A stretch of DNA of 37,760 nucleotides, from positions 1 through 37,760 of IMG/VR virus record IMGVR_UViG_3300025684_000001, one strand, 5' to 3'. Origin of the DNA: a virus. This document shows positions 1-6,323 of this stretch, one piece after another; position 1 is the first letter of the stretch, and the number at the start of each line of letters is the position of its first letter. Position numbers and translations under genes: made by a program. The notes under the pieces are model-generated. The model searched no databases, was not told the DNA's origin, and was given only the letters and a program-made list of their open reading frames with translations.

Positions 1-99
1 ATTGCTGCACAATATCAGCCCAAGTGGCTGGTTTGGGAGAACGTCCCCGGCGTCTTGTCTAGCCAACGAGGACGGGATTTTGGAACCTTCCTCGGGGCG
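1..99. repeat. Direct terminal repeat, left copy
   Basis: These 99 bases are identical to 37662-37760. The methyltransferase reading frame continues cleanly across the join, so the two ends are one place on a circular or circularly permuted map. A repeat of 99 bases is more likely the overlap left by an assembler than a biological terminal repeat, which in podoviruses is usually longer. The unique length is 37,661 bp. Confidence 0.95.
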
Positions 100-972
100 T
101 TGGGCCAGCTCGGGTATGGGTTCGCCTACAGAGTGCTTGACGCTCAATACTTCGGAGTGGCCCAGCGCCGCCGCCGTGTGTTTGTTGTCGGATACCTTGG
201 AGACTGGCGACGTGCCGCAGCGGTTTTATTTGAGCGCGAAAGCCTGTCAGGGCATTCTGCGCCGAGCCGAGAAGCGGGGCAAAAAGCTGCCCCCACAGTT
301 ACACAAGGCGCTCCATTCAGTCGCACAGGAAACCAGCGAGTAGAGGCGGAAGCTATTGTGGCTAAATGCTTGACTGCGCGTGGCGCTGGTGCTGGCAATT
401 GCGATCCAGAAACAAGCAACATGATACCCATTGCCTTTGGCGCGCAAAACAGCGCCAACCAAGGTCACAGCGTGTCAACGGAAGTCACGCCAACGCTAGA
501 TAAAAGCAAGACGCCAGCGGTGGCGATACAGGCACAAGCGTTAAAGGAAAAACAGCCGAAGTCTCAGGGTTTTGGAATTGATGACAGCGGCGTTTCTTAT
601 ACGTTAACAAGCGGTGATCGTCACGCGGTGTGCGCACCGTTAAATACACAGCTTGGATTGCGTGGCCCTGACACTAGCAACTCAAGCCGCGAAGGTGTTG
701 GCATTGGCAAAAATGGCGATCCTAGCTTTACACTACAAGCCGCGCACTCTCACGCAGTTATCATTCCAGCAGCAGTCCGTCGCCTAACACCAATAGAATG
801 CGAGCGCTTGCAAGGCTTCCCTGACGACTTCACGCAGATACCGTGGCGCAATAAGCCAGCAGAAGATTGCCCGGATGGGCCTCGATATAAGGCAATGGGC
901 AACTCAATGGCTGTTCCGGTTATGCGCTGGATTGGCGAGAGAATACAAATGGTGGAGAGTTTAGATGACTGA
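1..972 (+). CDS. C5-cytosine DNA methyltransferase, C-terminal part
   Basis: This is the continuation of the gene that starts at 37371. Joined across the terminal repeat it gives about 420 residues. The part here carries the ENV motif (VI, residues 110-112), the QRRRR motif (VIII, 152-156), an insert of about 190 residues, then the RxLTxxExxRLQGFPD motif (IX, 357-374) and a GNS motif (X, about 397). The enzyme would transfer a methyl group from SAM to C5 of cytosine. The insert contains degenerate repeats, each with a TLT/TLQ-type core followed by HAV, and probably forms the target-recognition region. It is the last large gene of the early-type rightward unit, which suggests self-protection of phage DNA against host restriction. 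Target sequence unknown. Confidence 0.93.
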   Translation: MAAQYQPKWLVWENVPGVLSSQRGRDFGTFLGALGQLGYGFAYRVLDAQYFGVAQRRRRVFVVGYLGDWRRAAAVLFERESLSGHSAPSREAGQKAAPTVTQGAPFSRTGNQRVEAEAIVAKCLTARGAGAGNCDPETSNMIPIAFGAQNSANQGHSVSTEVTPTLDKSKTPAVAIQAQALKEKQPKSQGFGIDDSGVSYTLTSGDRHAVCAPLNTQLGLRGPDTSNSSREGVGIGKNGDPSFTLQAAHSHAVIIPAAVRRLTPIECERLQGFPDDFTQIPWRNKPAEDCPDGPRYKAMGNSMAVPVMRWIGERIQMVESLDD

Positions 973-1075
973 CGAAGAGGTAGAGCGTAAAATTCACATC
1001 GCCGGACTTGTCGGAGCCATCTTTGGCTTTGCAAGCGGCGCTGGCTTAATGATGCTGGTCGCGCTTATATTTTGA
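965..1075 (+). CDS. Small single-pass membrane protein (36 aa)
   Basis: The ATG lies 8 bases inside the end of the methyltransferase gene, typical of translational coupling. The 36-residue product has a charged N terminus (MTDEEVERK) followed by one hydrophobic, glycine/alanine-rich stretch of about 25 residues ending in VALIF, so it should be a single membrane helix. I do not recognise a family. It could be a small membrane-acting early protein or a superinfection factor, but nothing in the sequence shows this. It ends the rightward unit, about 160 bases before the convergent lysis operon. Confidence 0.55.
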   Translation: MTDEEVERKIHIAGLVGAIFGFASGAGLMMLVALIF

Positions 1076-1081
1076 AATCGT

Positions 1082-1194
1082 GCAGGGTGGCCGTTGAATT
1101 GAATGCTGGCACATTTGGTAGCAACGTCACTCTAGGCTAAACAACCACCATTCCCGTGGTAAGTCGATTTTTCTTGTGATGATAGCCACCCTGC
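1082..1194 (+). ncRNA. Possible structured RNA (three-way junction)
   Basis: A perfect 10-bp inverted repeat (GCAGGGTGGC at 1082-1091, GCCACCCTGC at 1185-1194) encloses two further stems. CGTTG (1092-1096) pairs with CAACG (1122-1126). ACCAC (1144-1148) pairs with GTGGT (1156-1160) across a seven-base loop. No convincing reading frame covers it, and it lies between convergent transcription units. It is not a tRNA: there is no T-arm motif and the outer stem is too long. It could be a small RNA, a processed 3' end or a bidirectional stop structure. The strand is not determined by the sequence. Confidence 0.3.
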
Positions 1195-1234
1195 TCAAAC
1201 GTTATAACCGAAGTATGAACATGGCCACAAGTGG

Positions 1235-1615
1235 CTATTTAAAGCTGTCGAGTGTTTTCTGCATCGACAGCTTATCGTCCAGAAACTCTTGTTCCGAAAT
1301 GTATGTCGTCACGCTGCTCACCTCATCGCCGCGGCGGAAGATTATGGCGTCCAGATGTATGGCCACAAAAGCGTAAATGTCTGATGTCTGGCCGCTCTTT
1401 TTGACCGTGTGGAAGGCGCACTTAGGGAAAGTTTTATTGTTCTTGCTGGCAGTCTTAACCTGCAATGTCAGGACGCGTGTGTCCGTTTGTATATACGCGT
1501 CGTGGTCATTAATCTGACAGAGCGTGCAAGAGTAGCCGGCGAGCGATAGGCGGGCGAGCGCAAGATACTCGCCCGCTCTGCCGACTGCGGCACGGTTTTT
1601 CTGGTCTTGGTTCAA
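1235..1615 (-). CDS. Putative PD-(D/E)XK-type nuclease (126 aa)
   Basis: The start is a TTG one base after the endolysin stop codon; no ATG in frame gives a complete domain. The pattern E16, then D39 in a short turn, then a strand with LQVKT (Q52, K54) matches the core of PD-(D/E)XK nucleases, with Gln in place of the usual Glu in the E-x-K half. The N-terminal GRAGEYLALARLSLAGY helix resembles the first helix of Holliday-resolvase-like and restriction-like members. It is the last gene of the leftward lysis operon. Host DNA degradation or a homing-type role are both possible. The fold call rests on motif spacing only. Confidence 0.6.
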   Translation of the reverse strand: MNQDQKNRAAVGRAGEYLALARLSLAGYSCTLCQINDHDAYIQTDTRVLTLQVKTASKNNKTFPKCAFHTVKKSGQTSDIYAFVAIHLDAIIFRRGDEVSSVTTYISEQEFLDDKLSMQKTLDSFK

Positions 1616-1616
1616 C

Positions 1617-2246
1617 TTATCCAGCGATCAGCCAAGTGTGAATTTTACGCGTCTGGTTGATGCGATCCTCGAGGCCGTGATGGCCTCCATTCACGATACG
1701 CGTAATCCGCTTGATGGTCTCATCGCCGACACCGTCGTCGGCAATGGCGAACAGGCCGTTCTTCTGGAAAAACCACAACGCAGTTTCAAACGCATAATCT
1801 TCGGCCAGCTTCGACGGATACTCAAGCACCTCGGGCAGGTTCATGTCAGCCGCAAAAGCCTTGACGTTTGACTTGCCCGTGAGCTGAAGGAAACCTTTGC
1901 CAGCGAAATTGTAACCGTCACCACTGGCCTCATCACCGTTTCCCATGCGGCTTGAGTAGACCTTGTTGGCTAGACCCTGTGGGTTTTTCGCATACGGCTC
2001 CGCGCTCTCAACGGTCGGGAAGCGTGATGGCCAGACGGCTTGGATGCGCTCAGGCGTCGAGTAGTACAAACCCTCTGTGGTGCGTTTGAACCCGCCGCTC
2101 TCGTGGTGTGATTGGCCAAGCAAGTGCGCGCCACGATTGGGCGACAGGTCATAGTGCTTGGCGATGGCTCTGGCCGTGTTTGGGCCAAACGCGCCATCGG
2201 CTGAAACTCCAATTTTAGATTGGAGCAGCTTCATTGCTTCACTCAT
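1617..2246 (-). CDS. Endolysin, GH19 (chitinase-like) muramidase
   Basis: The 209-residue protein has the glycoside hydrolase 19 signature. QSHHESGG holds the likely catalytic acid Glu49, with Glu58 nearby, and KGFLQLTGKSN matches the family's substrate-cleft motif. The first 30 residues look like the end of a peptidoglycan-binding fold (LLQSKIGVSADGAFGPNTARA). It would cleave host peptidoglycan at lysis. There is no signal peptide, so release depends on the holin encoded upstream in the same operon. The start codon overlaps the stop of the preceding small gene. Length is normal for a phage GH19 endolysin. Confidence 0.92.
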   Translation of the reverse strand: MSEAMKLLQSKIGVSADGAFGPNTARAIAKHYDLSPNRGAHLLGQSHHESGGFKRTTEGLYYSTPERIQAVWPSRFPTVESAEPYAKNPQGLANKVYSSRMGNGDEASGDGYNFAGKGFLQLTGKSNVKAFAADMNLPEVLEYPSKLAEDYAFETALWFFQKNGLFAIADDGVGDETIKRITRIVNGGHHGLEDRINQTRKIHTWLIAG

Positions 2247-2413
2247 GTTGTTCTCTTTTTAGACGCCGGCTTAGGCTTTTTCTTCGCCGTCTTGGCAGCC
2301 GCTTTAAATGCACTGGCTTTTGGCGCTCCCGCCGTGCCGGGCTTACGCATCCTCTCCCCGCTTCCGGCTTTGATACGCGCGCGCTTCTTTGCGATGTTTT
2401 CGTAAAGTGACAT
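2243..2413 (-). CDS. Small Lys/Ala-rich basic protein (56 aa)
   Basis: This frame starts MSLYENIAKKRARIKAGSGE and continues with a Lys, Ala, Pro-rich basic tail ending KKRTT. Its stop overlaps the endolysin start (ATGA). Small proteins beginning MSLYENI with a basic tail are frequent beside DUF6321-like genes in phages; the function is unknown to me. The composition suggests nucleic-acid binding or a disordered protein. The start ATG is preceded by a weak AGGTTGATGAG ribosome site. Confidence 0.75.
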   Translation of the reverse strand: MSLYENIAKKRARIKAGSGERMRKPGTAGAPKASAFKAAAKTAKKKPKPASKKRTT

Positions 2414-2417
2414 CTCA

Positions 2418-2672
2418 TCAACCTCTCTTCGACTTTGTGCCGCTGCACTTCCACCGTTTACGCGATAGATTGAGCGGGCTGTTTGGATCTTTGGCGGCGC
2501 TCGGAAACTTCTTCTTCTGCGCTGCGGATCGAGCGCAGTACGCGTCGCCCTTTTTGGTGCCGGGCTTCACGCGCGGGCCGCCGCCTTTGGCTTTGCCGGC
2601 TTGGCCATAGCTGACCTTGCGGCCGCTGGCCGTGACTTTTACGCGGGCCTTGCCCCTCGCTGGTGTCGCCAT
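2418..2672 (-). CDS. DUF6321-like small basic phage protein
   Basis: The 84-residue protein has the features I associate with DUF6321: TASGRKVSYGQAGKAK, then a GPRVKPGTKKGDAYCARSA segment and a C-terminal NSPLNLSRKRWKCSG block. It is strongly basic with two cysteines in conserved places. The function is unknown. Similar genes often sit with the MSLYENI-type protein, as here, five bases away. It is cotranscribed leftward with holin and endolysin but has no visible lysis feature. The codon phase is clear, and the opposite-strand frame over the same bases is a shadow. Confidence 0.85.
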   Translation of the reverse strand: MATPARGKARVKVTASGRKVSYGQAGKAKGGGPRVKPGTKKGDAYCARSAAQKKKFPSAAKDPNSPLNLSRKRWKCSGTKSKRG

Positions 2673-2684
2673 TTCGCTGTTCCT

Positions 2685-2873
2685 CTATGCAGTTTCGCCG
2701 ACTTTGAAGCAATACGGCCTCACGGCGAAGCCTTTGTCAACCAATTCAAGGGCTAAAGTCATTGCGTCAACTTGGCAATCAGCCTCTCTACTCCAGATGT
2801 TTTTCGTGTTTGCGACCACCACACAAGATTGCGCCTCCAATGTTGAGCATATCAGGAGGGCCGCGAGAAACAT
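2685..2873 (-). CDS. Small exported Cys-containing protein (62 aa)
   Basis: The N terminus MFLAALLICSTLEAQSC is a short hydrophobic signal-like segment that could be cleaved after the Ala near residue 14. The rest holds four cysteines in all, followed by an alpha-helical stretch (DAMTLALELVDKGF) and the C-terminal end PYCFKVGETA. This suggests a small disulfide-bonded periplasmic protein. The ATG lies three bases from the stop of the preceding membrane protein. Position in the lysis operon fits an outer spanin-like or lysis-timing role, but no lipobox is clear. Family not recognised. Confidence 0.6.
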   Translation of the reverse strand: MFLAALLICSTLEAQSCVVVANTKNIWSREADCQVDAMTLALELVDKGFAVRPYCFKVGETA

Positions 2874-2875
2874 GA

Positions 2876-3229
2876 CTATTTGCCGCCGTTCATATTCATG
2901 TGGTCTCGACCGATGTATTTCAACTCACTTTCTATGACCGCTATTCGCGCCTTCAGCTTATTGATCTCGCCAATGGCCATTGTCATAGACCCCAACTCAT
3001 CCCAGAGTTCCTCAATCTCAACGAAAGCATATTCGATTTCCATTGCATTGGCTTCGACATCACGCTTGAGATTTATGTTGTCCTCAATAGCCATGCGCGA
3101 GCCGATCTGCCCGACGGTTTTTTCCAAACTCGCAATGGTCGCAGCCTGCTGGCTGACCCACCACACACCAGCGGCGAGTTGCACAGCCATAGCTGCCACG
3201 AGGGCCAGAGGTAGTTTGACGTTTTCCAT
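2876..3229 (-). CDS. Membrane-anchored coiled-coil protein, possible i-spanin
   Basis: The ATG at 3229 overlaps the holin stop (ATGA); an in-frame GTG one codon earlier is less likely. The 117-residue product has one N-terminal membrane helix (LPLALVAAMAVQLAAGVWWV) followed by about 80 residues of heptad-rich, charged coiled coil (SLEKTVGQIGSRM, EIEELWDELGSM, INKLKARIAVIE). That layout, one anchor plus a periplasmic coiled coil, is that of Rz-like inner-membrane spanins. The neighbours holin and endolysin agree with a lysis role. No sequence-level family identification is possible. Confidence 0.6.
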   Translation of the reverse strand: MENVKLPLALVAAMAVQLAAGVWWVSQQAATIASLEKTVGQIGSRMAIEDNINLKRDVEANAMEIEYAFVEIEELWDELGSMTMAIGEINKLKARIAVIESELKYIGRDHMNMNGGK

Positions 3230-3600
3230 CACTTCGCCTTTTTCTTATCCATAAAGCCTTCAGCCGCGCCGGCGCCAAAGTAGAAACCCAAGATCACAAT
3301 CATGGCCCAGCCGATCTGGAAGTCTTCAAGCACGCGCTGCACCTTATCAGCGTCAGCCACGCGATCCATTAGAGTAAAGCCCAGCACCATTGCAAAGCAC
3401 ACGAGATATGTAAACGTAAACGAGAACGCTATCACACGCTGTGCCAATTTGAACGGAGCATATGCGCCCATAATGTCAACTTTGGCCTTCGTCTTCGCCG
3501 CGATCTCTTCCTCAGTCGACGTGTGAAAGCTGTCGATCAGGTCTATGCCAGACTTGATGACGTCTCCACTGCCAAATATCTTCCCAAGTATTCCTGTCAT
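3229..3600 (-). CDS. Holin, three-helix gene-transfer-agent type
   Basis: The ATG at 3600 follows AGGAGG with six bases spacing, which decides against the GTG one codon upstream. The 123-residue product has an amphipathic N terminus (TGILGKIFGSGDVIKSGIDLIDSF), a polar segment, and two strong membrane helices at about residues 57-80 and 95-116, ending in a basic tail (DKKKAK). This arrangement matches the GTA_holin_3TM family common in Rhodobacterales and their phages. It would form membrane lesions that release the endolysin at the end of infection. Confidence 0.85.
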   Translation of the reverse strand: MTGILGKIFGSGDVIKSGIDLIDSFHTSTEEEIAAKTKAKVDIMGAYAPFKLAQRVIAFSFTFTYLVCFAMVLGFTLMDRVADADKVQRVLEDFQIGWAMIVILGFYFGAGAAEGFMDKKKAK

Positions 3601-3636
3601 CACTGGCCTCCTGTGATCTTAAAGCACTTCAAGTAT

Positions 3637-3861
3637 TCATTGTCTTTCGATCAGCCTGTCGATTTTAGCATCGAGGCCGTCGAGACGGTTCATTACACGG
3701 TTCATTTGGTCCGAGCTGTCGGCCTTGGTGATGTATTCCTCACGCGTGCGGTTGAGCAAAATTTGCAAGCGCGTCACCTCACTGACCCACGACTTCACCC
3801 AGAAGCCCACAGCGGCCACGCCAATTGATAGGAGTGCATTCCACATAAATTCCGCTTCCAT
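3637..3861 (-). CDS. Small membrane/coiled-coil protein (74 aa)
   Basis: The start at 3861 is preceded by GAGGA with suitable spacing; a second Met at codon 6 is an alternative. The product has one membrane helix (FMWNALLSIGVAAVGFWVKSWV) then a charged coiled coil (RLQILLNRTREEYITK, MNRVMNRLDGLDAKIDRLIERQ). Proteins of this design lie next to holin and endolysin genes in many marine phages. It may assist the holin or act as a spanin-like link. It is the first gene of the leftward operon, directly downstream of the promoter at 3898-3925. Confidence 0.75.
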   Translation of the reverse strand: MEAEFMWNALLSIGVAAVGFWVKSWVSEVTRLQILLNRTREEYITKADSSDQMNRVMNRLDGLDAKIDRLIERQ

Positions 3862-3897
3862 ATGGTTCCTCGGGTATTCAATTTCACTTCACCAATT

Positions 3898-3925
3898 ATT
3901 ATCACATTTTGTGCCGACCGTCCAA
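3898..3925 (-). promoter_or_regulatory. Sigma70-like promoter of the lysis operon
   Basis: On the minus strand TTGGAC (3920-3925) and GATAAT (3898-3903) are separated by 16 bases, with TGT directly before the -10 element (extended -10). It points at the first lysis gene 37 bases further on. Two strong hexamers plus the extended element make it the most convincing promoter in the window. A host-polymerase promoter suits a phage that encodes no RNA polymerase. Confidence 0.6.
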
Positions 3926-3961
3926 CCAACCATAATTCTACTTGTGCCCTGCAACCTGTGC

Positions 3962-3969
3962 TGTTAACA
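3962..3969. promoter_or_regulatory. TGTTAACA palindrome before the RHH gene
   Basis: This exact 8-base palindrome lies 23 bases before the ribbon-helix-helix start codon, in the 131-base divergent spacer 3862-3992. The same octamer occurs in front of terL (10352), at 12573 and at 35099. A GCAA element lies just upstream, roughly as in the larger control regions at 12.5 and 35.1 kb. This is a plausible autoregulatory operator. Confidence 0.4.
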
Positions 3970-3992
3970 CTACGTTACAAATGGAGGGATCA

Positions 3993-4160
3993 ATGTCTAA
4001 ACTGAAGCAAATAGGGCCGCGCGTGCGGCTGGATATCGCTGAGAAGCTGAAGGAGTATTGTAAGGCGCACCGTGTCAGCTCGTCGATGCTGGTCGAAAAA
4101 CTTATTGCAGAACATCTGGAAGCGAGCGGGTATGACATCGAAGATTACAATCGGAATTGA
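3993..4160 (+). CDS. Ribbon-helix-helix (Arc/CopG-like) DNA-binding protein
   Basis: The 55-residue protein starts at the ATG behind GGAGGG; earlier in-frame starts lack a ribosome site. The strand RVRLDI followed by helices AEKLKEYCKAHR and SSSMLVEKLIAEHLEAS is the ribbon-helix-helix pattern: strand residues would contact the major groove as a dimer. It is the first gene of the rightward replication unit and is read away from the lysis promoter, so it is well placed to switch between these units. The nearby TGTTAACA palindrome, also found at other control regions, is a candidate binding site. It overlaps the next gene by 29 bases. Confidence 0.75.
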   Translation: MSKLKQIGPRVRLDIAEKLKEYCKAHRVSSSMLVEKLIAEHLEASGYDIEDYNRN

Positions 4161-4590
4161 TCCGGGCTACCGGACCGGCGGCGTGGCGCTGCTCGGCGAT
4201 GGCTTTGCTGAGGTGCACGACCTGCCGGTCTACACCGAGGGCGGCGTCGACGTGATCGCGCTGCTCGACATCATCAACAGCGCCGGCCCGGTGGAGCATA
4301 TTTGGCTTGAAAAGCAACAGGCTATGCCGAAGCAGGGCGTCGTTTCGGTGTTCAAGCTGGGCTTCGCCTACGGCCAGATCCTGACGACTGCCGCACTGTC
4401 TGGCCACCCGTACAGCGAAGTGCGGCCGGCTAAGTGGAAGTCGAGCATGAACCTGCCGAAGGACAAGGACGCGGCGCGCCGGCAAGCCCAGCAATGGTAT
4501 CCAGATCTGGCGCTGCGACTGAAGCGGAAGAAAGACGAACACCGTGCGGAGAGCCTGCTGATCGCCGCGTATGGGAGGGGCGAGAGATGA
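4132..4590 (+). CDS. RuvC-like Holliday junction resolvase
   Basis: The 152-residue protein begins MTSKITIGIDPGYRTGG, where Asp10 sits on the first strand of an RNase H-like fold. Glu60 in HIWLEKQQ and the C-terminal group Asp135, His137, Glu140 (KKDEHRAESLLIA) complete the acidic metal-binding set of RuvC-type enzymes. It would cleave four-way DNA junctions made during recombination-type phage replication and before packaging. The start overlaps the preceding regulator gene; a longer frame with an upstream ATG would add an unrelated N terminus. The next gene begins on its stop codon (ATGA). Confidence 0.9.
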   Translation: MTSKITIGIDPGYRTGGVALLGDGFAEVHDLPVYTEGGVDVIALLDIINSAGPVEHIWLEKQQAMPKQGVVSVFKLGFAYGQILTTAALSGHPYSEVRPAKWKSSMNLPKDKDAARRQAQQWYPDLALRLKRKKDEHRAESLLIAAYGRGER

Positions 4591-5381
4591 CTGTAAAATT
4601 TGACATGACCAACGAGGCGTATCACCTCGAGCCATCTTTGAGCGCCAGTGGCGCCAAGACGATAGCACTTGGATCGCCGGCCGAGTACAAATACGGCGAG
4701 TTTAAGAGCAGCCCCGCATTCGACGTGGGCACGGCCACGCACACGCTGGTATTCGAGCCGCAGAACGCGGCCAGCATTTGGTGCGGTCCAGAGACGCGCC
4801 GGGGGCTCGACTGGAAGCGTAAGAAACTCGAGGCCGACGAGGCGGGCGCCTTGCTGTTGACGGAGGCGGATTACCGCTTGGCCGCTGACATGGCTGAAGC
4901 TGTGCGATCAAACCGTGCAGCCGCGGATCTTCTCAGCGGCGATCTGGTCTGCGAGGCCAGCATATTCAGCAAGGATCCTTCGACCGGCGTCGAGATGCGC
5001 TGCCGCCCAGACGGGTGGCGCCGGGACATTGGCGCGCTGATCGACTTGAAGACGACCATTGCGTCAGACCCCGAGGGCTTTGCTAAGCAATGCGCCAATC
5101 TGGGTTATCATATACAAGACCAATTTTACCGGCGGTGCATGGAAAACGCCGGATTTGAGGTCGACCGCTTTTGCTTCATAGCGGTGCAAAAATCACGTCC
5201 GCACTTAGTCGGCGTGTACGAATTGGACTGGGCCAGCCTCGATGAGGGGAAGGCCGCAGTTCAGTACGCTCTCGAGAAATATCGTAAGGCGAGCGAGAGC
5301 AACGAGTGGGGCTACGATTTTGGGGACTTGAAAACGATCCAAATTCCGCGTTACTCATTTAGGTTCAGTCAGATTGACTGA
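4587..5381 (+). CDS. RecE-like PD-(D/E)XK exonuclease
   Basis: The 264-residue product has the signature of the phage exonuclease VIII/RecE-like C-terminal domain: an N-terminal NEAYHLEPSLSASGAKTI block, FDVGTATHTLVFEP, and the catalytic strands with MRCRPDGW and LIDLKTT (Asp, then D-x-K). QDQFYRRCMENAG forms the helix that follows. It would resect double-stranded DNA ends for single-strand annealing or recombination-dependent replication. The start ATG overlaps the resolvase stop by four bases and follows GGGAGGGG; translation from further upstream would overlap the whole end of the resolvase. No separate RecT-like annealase is seen; the SSB-like neighbour may partner it. Confidence 0.88.
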   Translation: MTVKFDMTNEAYHLEPSLSASGAKTIALGSPAEYKYGEFKSSPAFDVGTATHTLVFEPQNAASIWCGPETRRGLDWKRKKLEADEAGALLLTEADYRLAADMAEAVRSNRAAADLLSGDLVCEASIFSKDPSTGVEMRCRPDGWRRDIGALIDLKTTIASDPEGFAKQCANLGYHIQDQFYRRCMENAGFEVDRFCFIAVQKSRPHLVGVYELDWASLDEGKAAVQYALEKYRKASESNEWGYDFGDLKTIQIPRYSFRFSQID

Positions 5382-5412
5382 AAAACGGCAACCATAGTCT
5401 AGGAGACAACAT

Positions 5413-5997
5413 ATGCCAATATCATTCGGAAGTTCAGAAAGTTCTGGAAACTCACTATTTATTCGCTCAAATCTGCCGCAAAATCGCTGGTGGGTGAAGA
5501 CGGAAGCGGGCGATGAGAACATCGACATGTCTCGCGGCTTCGCAGTAGACATCAAAAACGTGCAGTTCGGGTGGCTGCACATCGACATCGGCGTGCGCGA
5601 CTGGCAGCCGTGGCCATCACCCTCCGAGCAGATCCCGCGGCCCAGTGAGCAGTACAAGCAGGGCTTCGAGGTCAAATGCTGGCTGGTCGACGGTCGTGAG
5701 GCGTCGTTCAGTGGAAACTCGTATGGCCTCGGCCAGTTCATCGCCAAGCTGTACAATCAGTGTGAGCAGTCGAATGAATTTGCGACGCAGATCCCGATTG
5801 TACAAGTCACAGGCAGCACTCCGGTGGTGATCGGCAAGGGCACGTCATACGATGTGTCGTTCAACATCTCCAAGTGGATCAACCGCCCGGAGAACGGCGA
5901 AGCGCACCCGGCGGCAGAAGCGGCACCCGCAATGGCGCCAGCGCCTGCACCGGCACCTGCCGCAGCGCCCGCAGCCGATAACAACTTCGGCTTCTAA
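5413..5997 (+). CDS. Single-stranded DNA-binding-like protein
   Basis: The 194-residue protein has a beta-rich body of about 155 residues with aromatic strands (NRWWVKTEAGDENIDM, VQFGWLHIDIGVRDWQPWP), then a 30-residue Ala/Pro linker and the C-terminal tip ADNNFGF. Body, flexible linker and acidic-aromatic tip are the plan of bacterial and phage SSBs, where the tip recruits partner enzymes. It follows the exonuclease gene after 31 bases with its own AGGAG site. The OB fold is inferred from layout and context and not proven. A recombination annealase is less likely because the body is beta-rich. Confidence 0.65.
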   Translation: MPISFGSSESSGNSLFIRSNLPQNRWWVKTEAGDENIDMSRGFAVDIKNVQFGWLHIDIGVRDWQPWPSPSEQIPRPSEQYKQGFEVKCWLVDGREASFSGNSYGLGQFIAKLYNQCEQSNEFATQIPIVQVTGSTPVVIGKGTSYDVSFNISKWINRPENGEAHPAAEAAPAMAPAPAPAPAAAPAADNNFGF

Positions 5998-6003
5998 GCA
6001 ACA

Positions 6004-6029
6004 TGGCCGCCTGCCTCGGTGGGCGGCCA
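6004..6029 (+). terminator. Hairpin after the SSB-like gene
   Basis: TGGCCGCC (6004-6011) pairs perfectly with GGCGGCCA (6022-6029) across a ten-base loop. It lies a few bases after the SSB-like stop codon and before the ribosome site of the next gene. There is no U-run, so it is more likely a partial terminator or a transcript-stabilising 3' end than a full stop. Confidence 0.4.
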
Positions 6030-6047
6030 AACTATAGGGTGGAAACT

Positions 6048-6323
6048 ATGAGCACGCAGAGATTTTGGACGGTAAAGGATTACTCAAATCCAGACTATCC
6101 CGGCACCACAAGGCAGAATTCGTTTGAATGCCCGAAGGCGGCGAGGAAATTTGCTGAGAAGCTATTGGAGGAAGGATCCGGTCGTGATGACGTGTTCCTC
6201 ATTAATCCGGCTGGCACGGAGCTAATGCTTAAATGGCAGCACGACGAGGCGCGCGAACGCCGATCCCGTGGATTACCGCCGAAAGCGGCGTATCTAATGC
6301 CGGGAGGGTTTGGCCATGAGTGA
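6048..6323 (+). CDS. Hypothetical protein (91 aa)
   Basis: The start at 6048 (MSTQRFWTVKDY) follows GGGTGGA; an upstream in-frame ATG at 6003 lies inside the hairpin and is rejected. The protein is mixed alpha/beta with a helix ECPKAARKFAEKLLEEG and a charged C-terminal half. I do not recognise a family. It overlaps the primase-helicase gene by 8 bases, so the two are translationally coupled, and a replication accessory role is reasonable but not shown. Confidence 0.6.
   Translation: MSTQRFWTVKDYSNPDYPGTTRQNSFECPKAARKFAEKLLEEGSGRDDVFLINPAGTELMLKWQHDEARERRSRGLPPKAAYLMPGGFGHE

Noticed and set aside
1082-1194. tRNA or tRNA-like gene
   Set aside because: One arm has a five-base stem with a seven-base loop, but there is no T-arm motif, no D-arm pattern, and the outer stem is ten pairs instead of seven.
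2239-2454. Minus-strand Arg-rich 71-residue frame
   Set aside because: The bases are covered by the real MSLYENI-type gene (2243-2413) and the end of the DUF6321-like gene in another frame; the Arg-rich product is a shifted reading.
4434-4586. Upstream start for the RecE-like exonuclease
   Set aside because: It would overlap the end of the resolvase gene in another frame over 150 bases, and the conserved exonuclease start aligns with ATG 4587.
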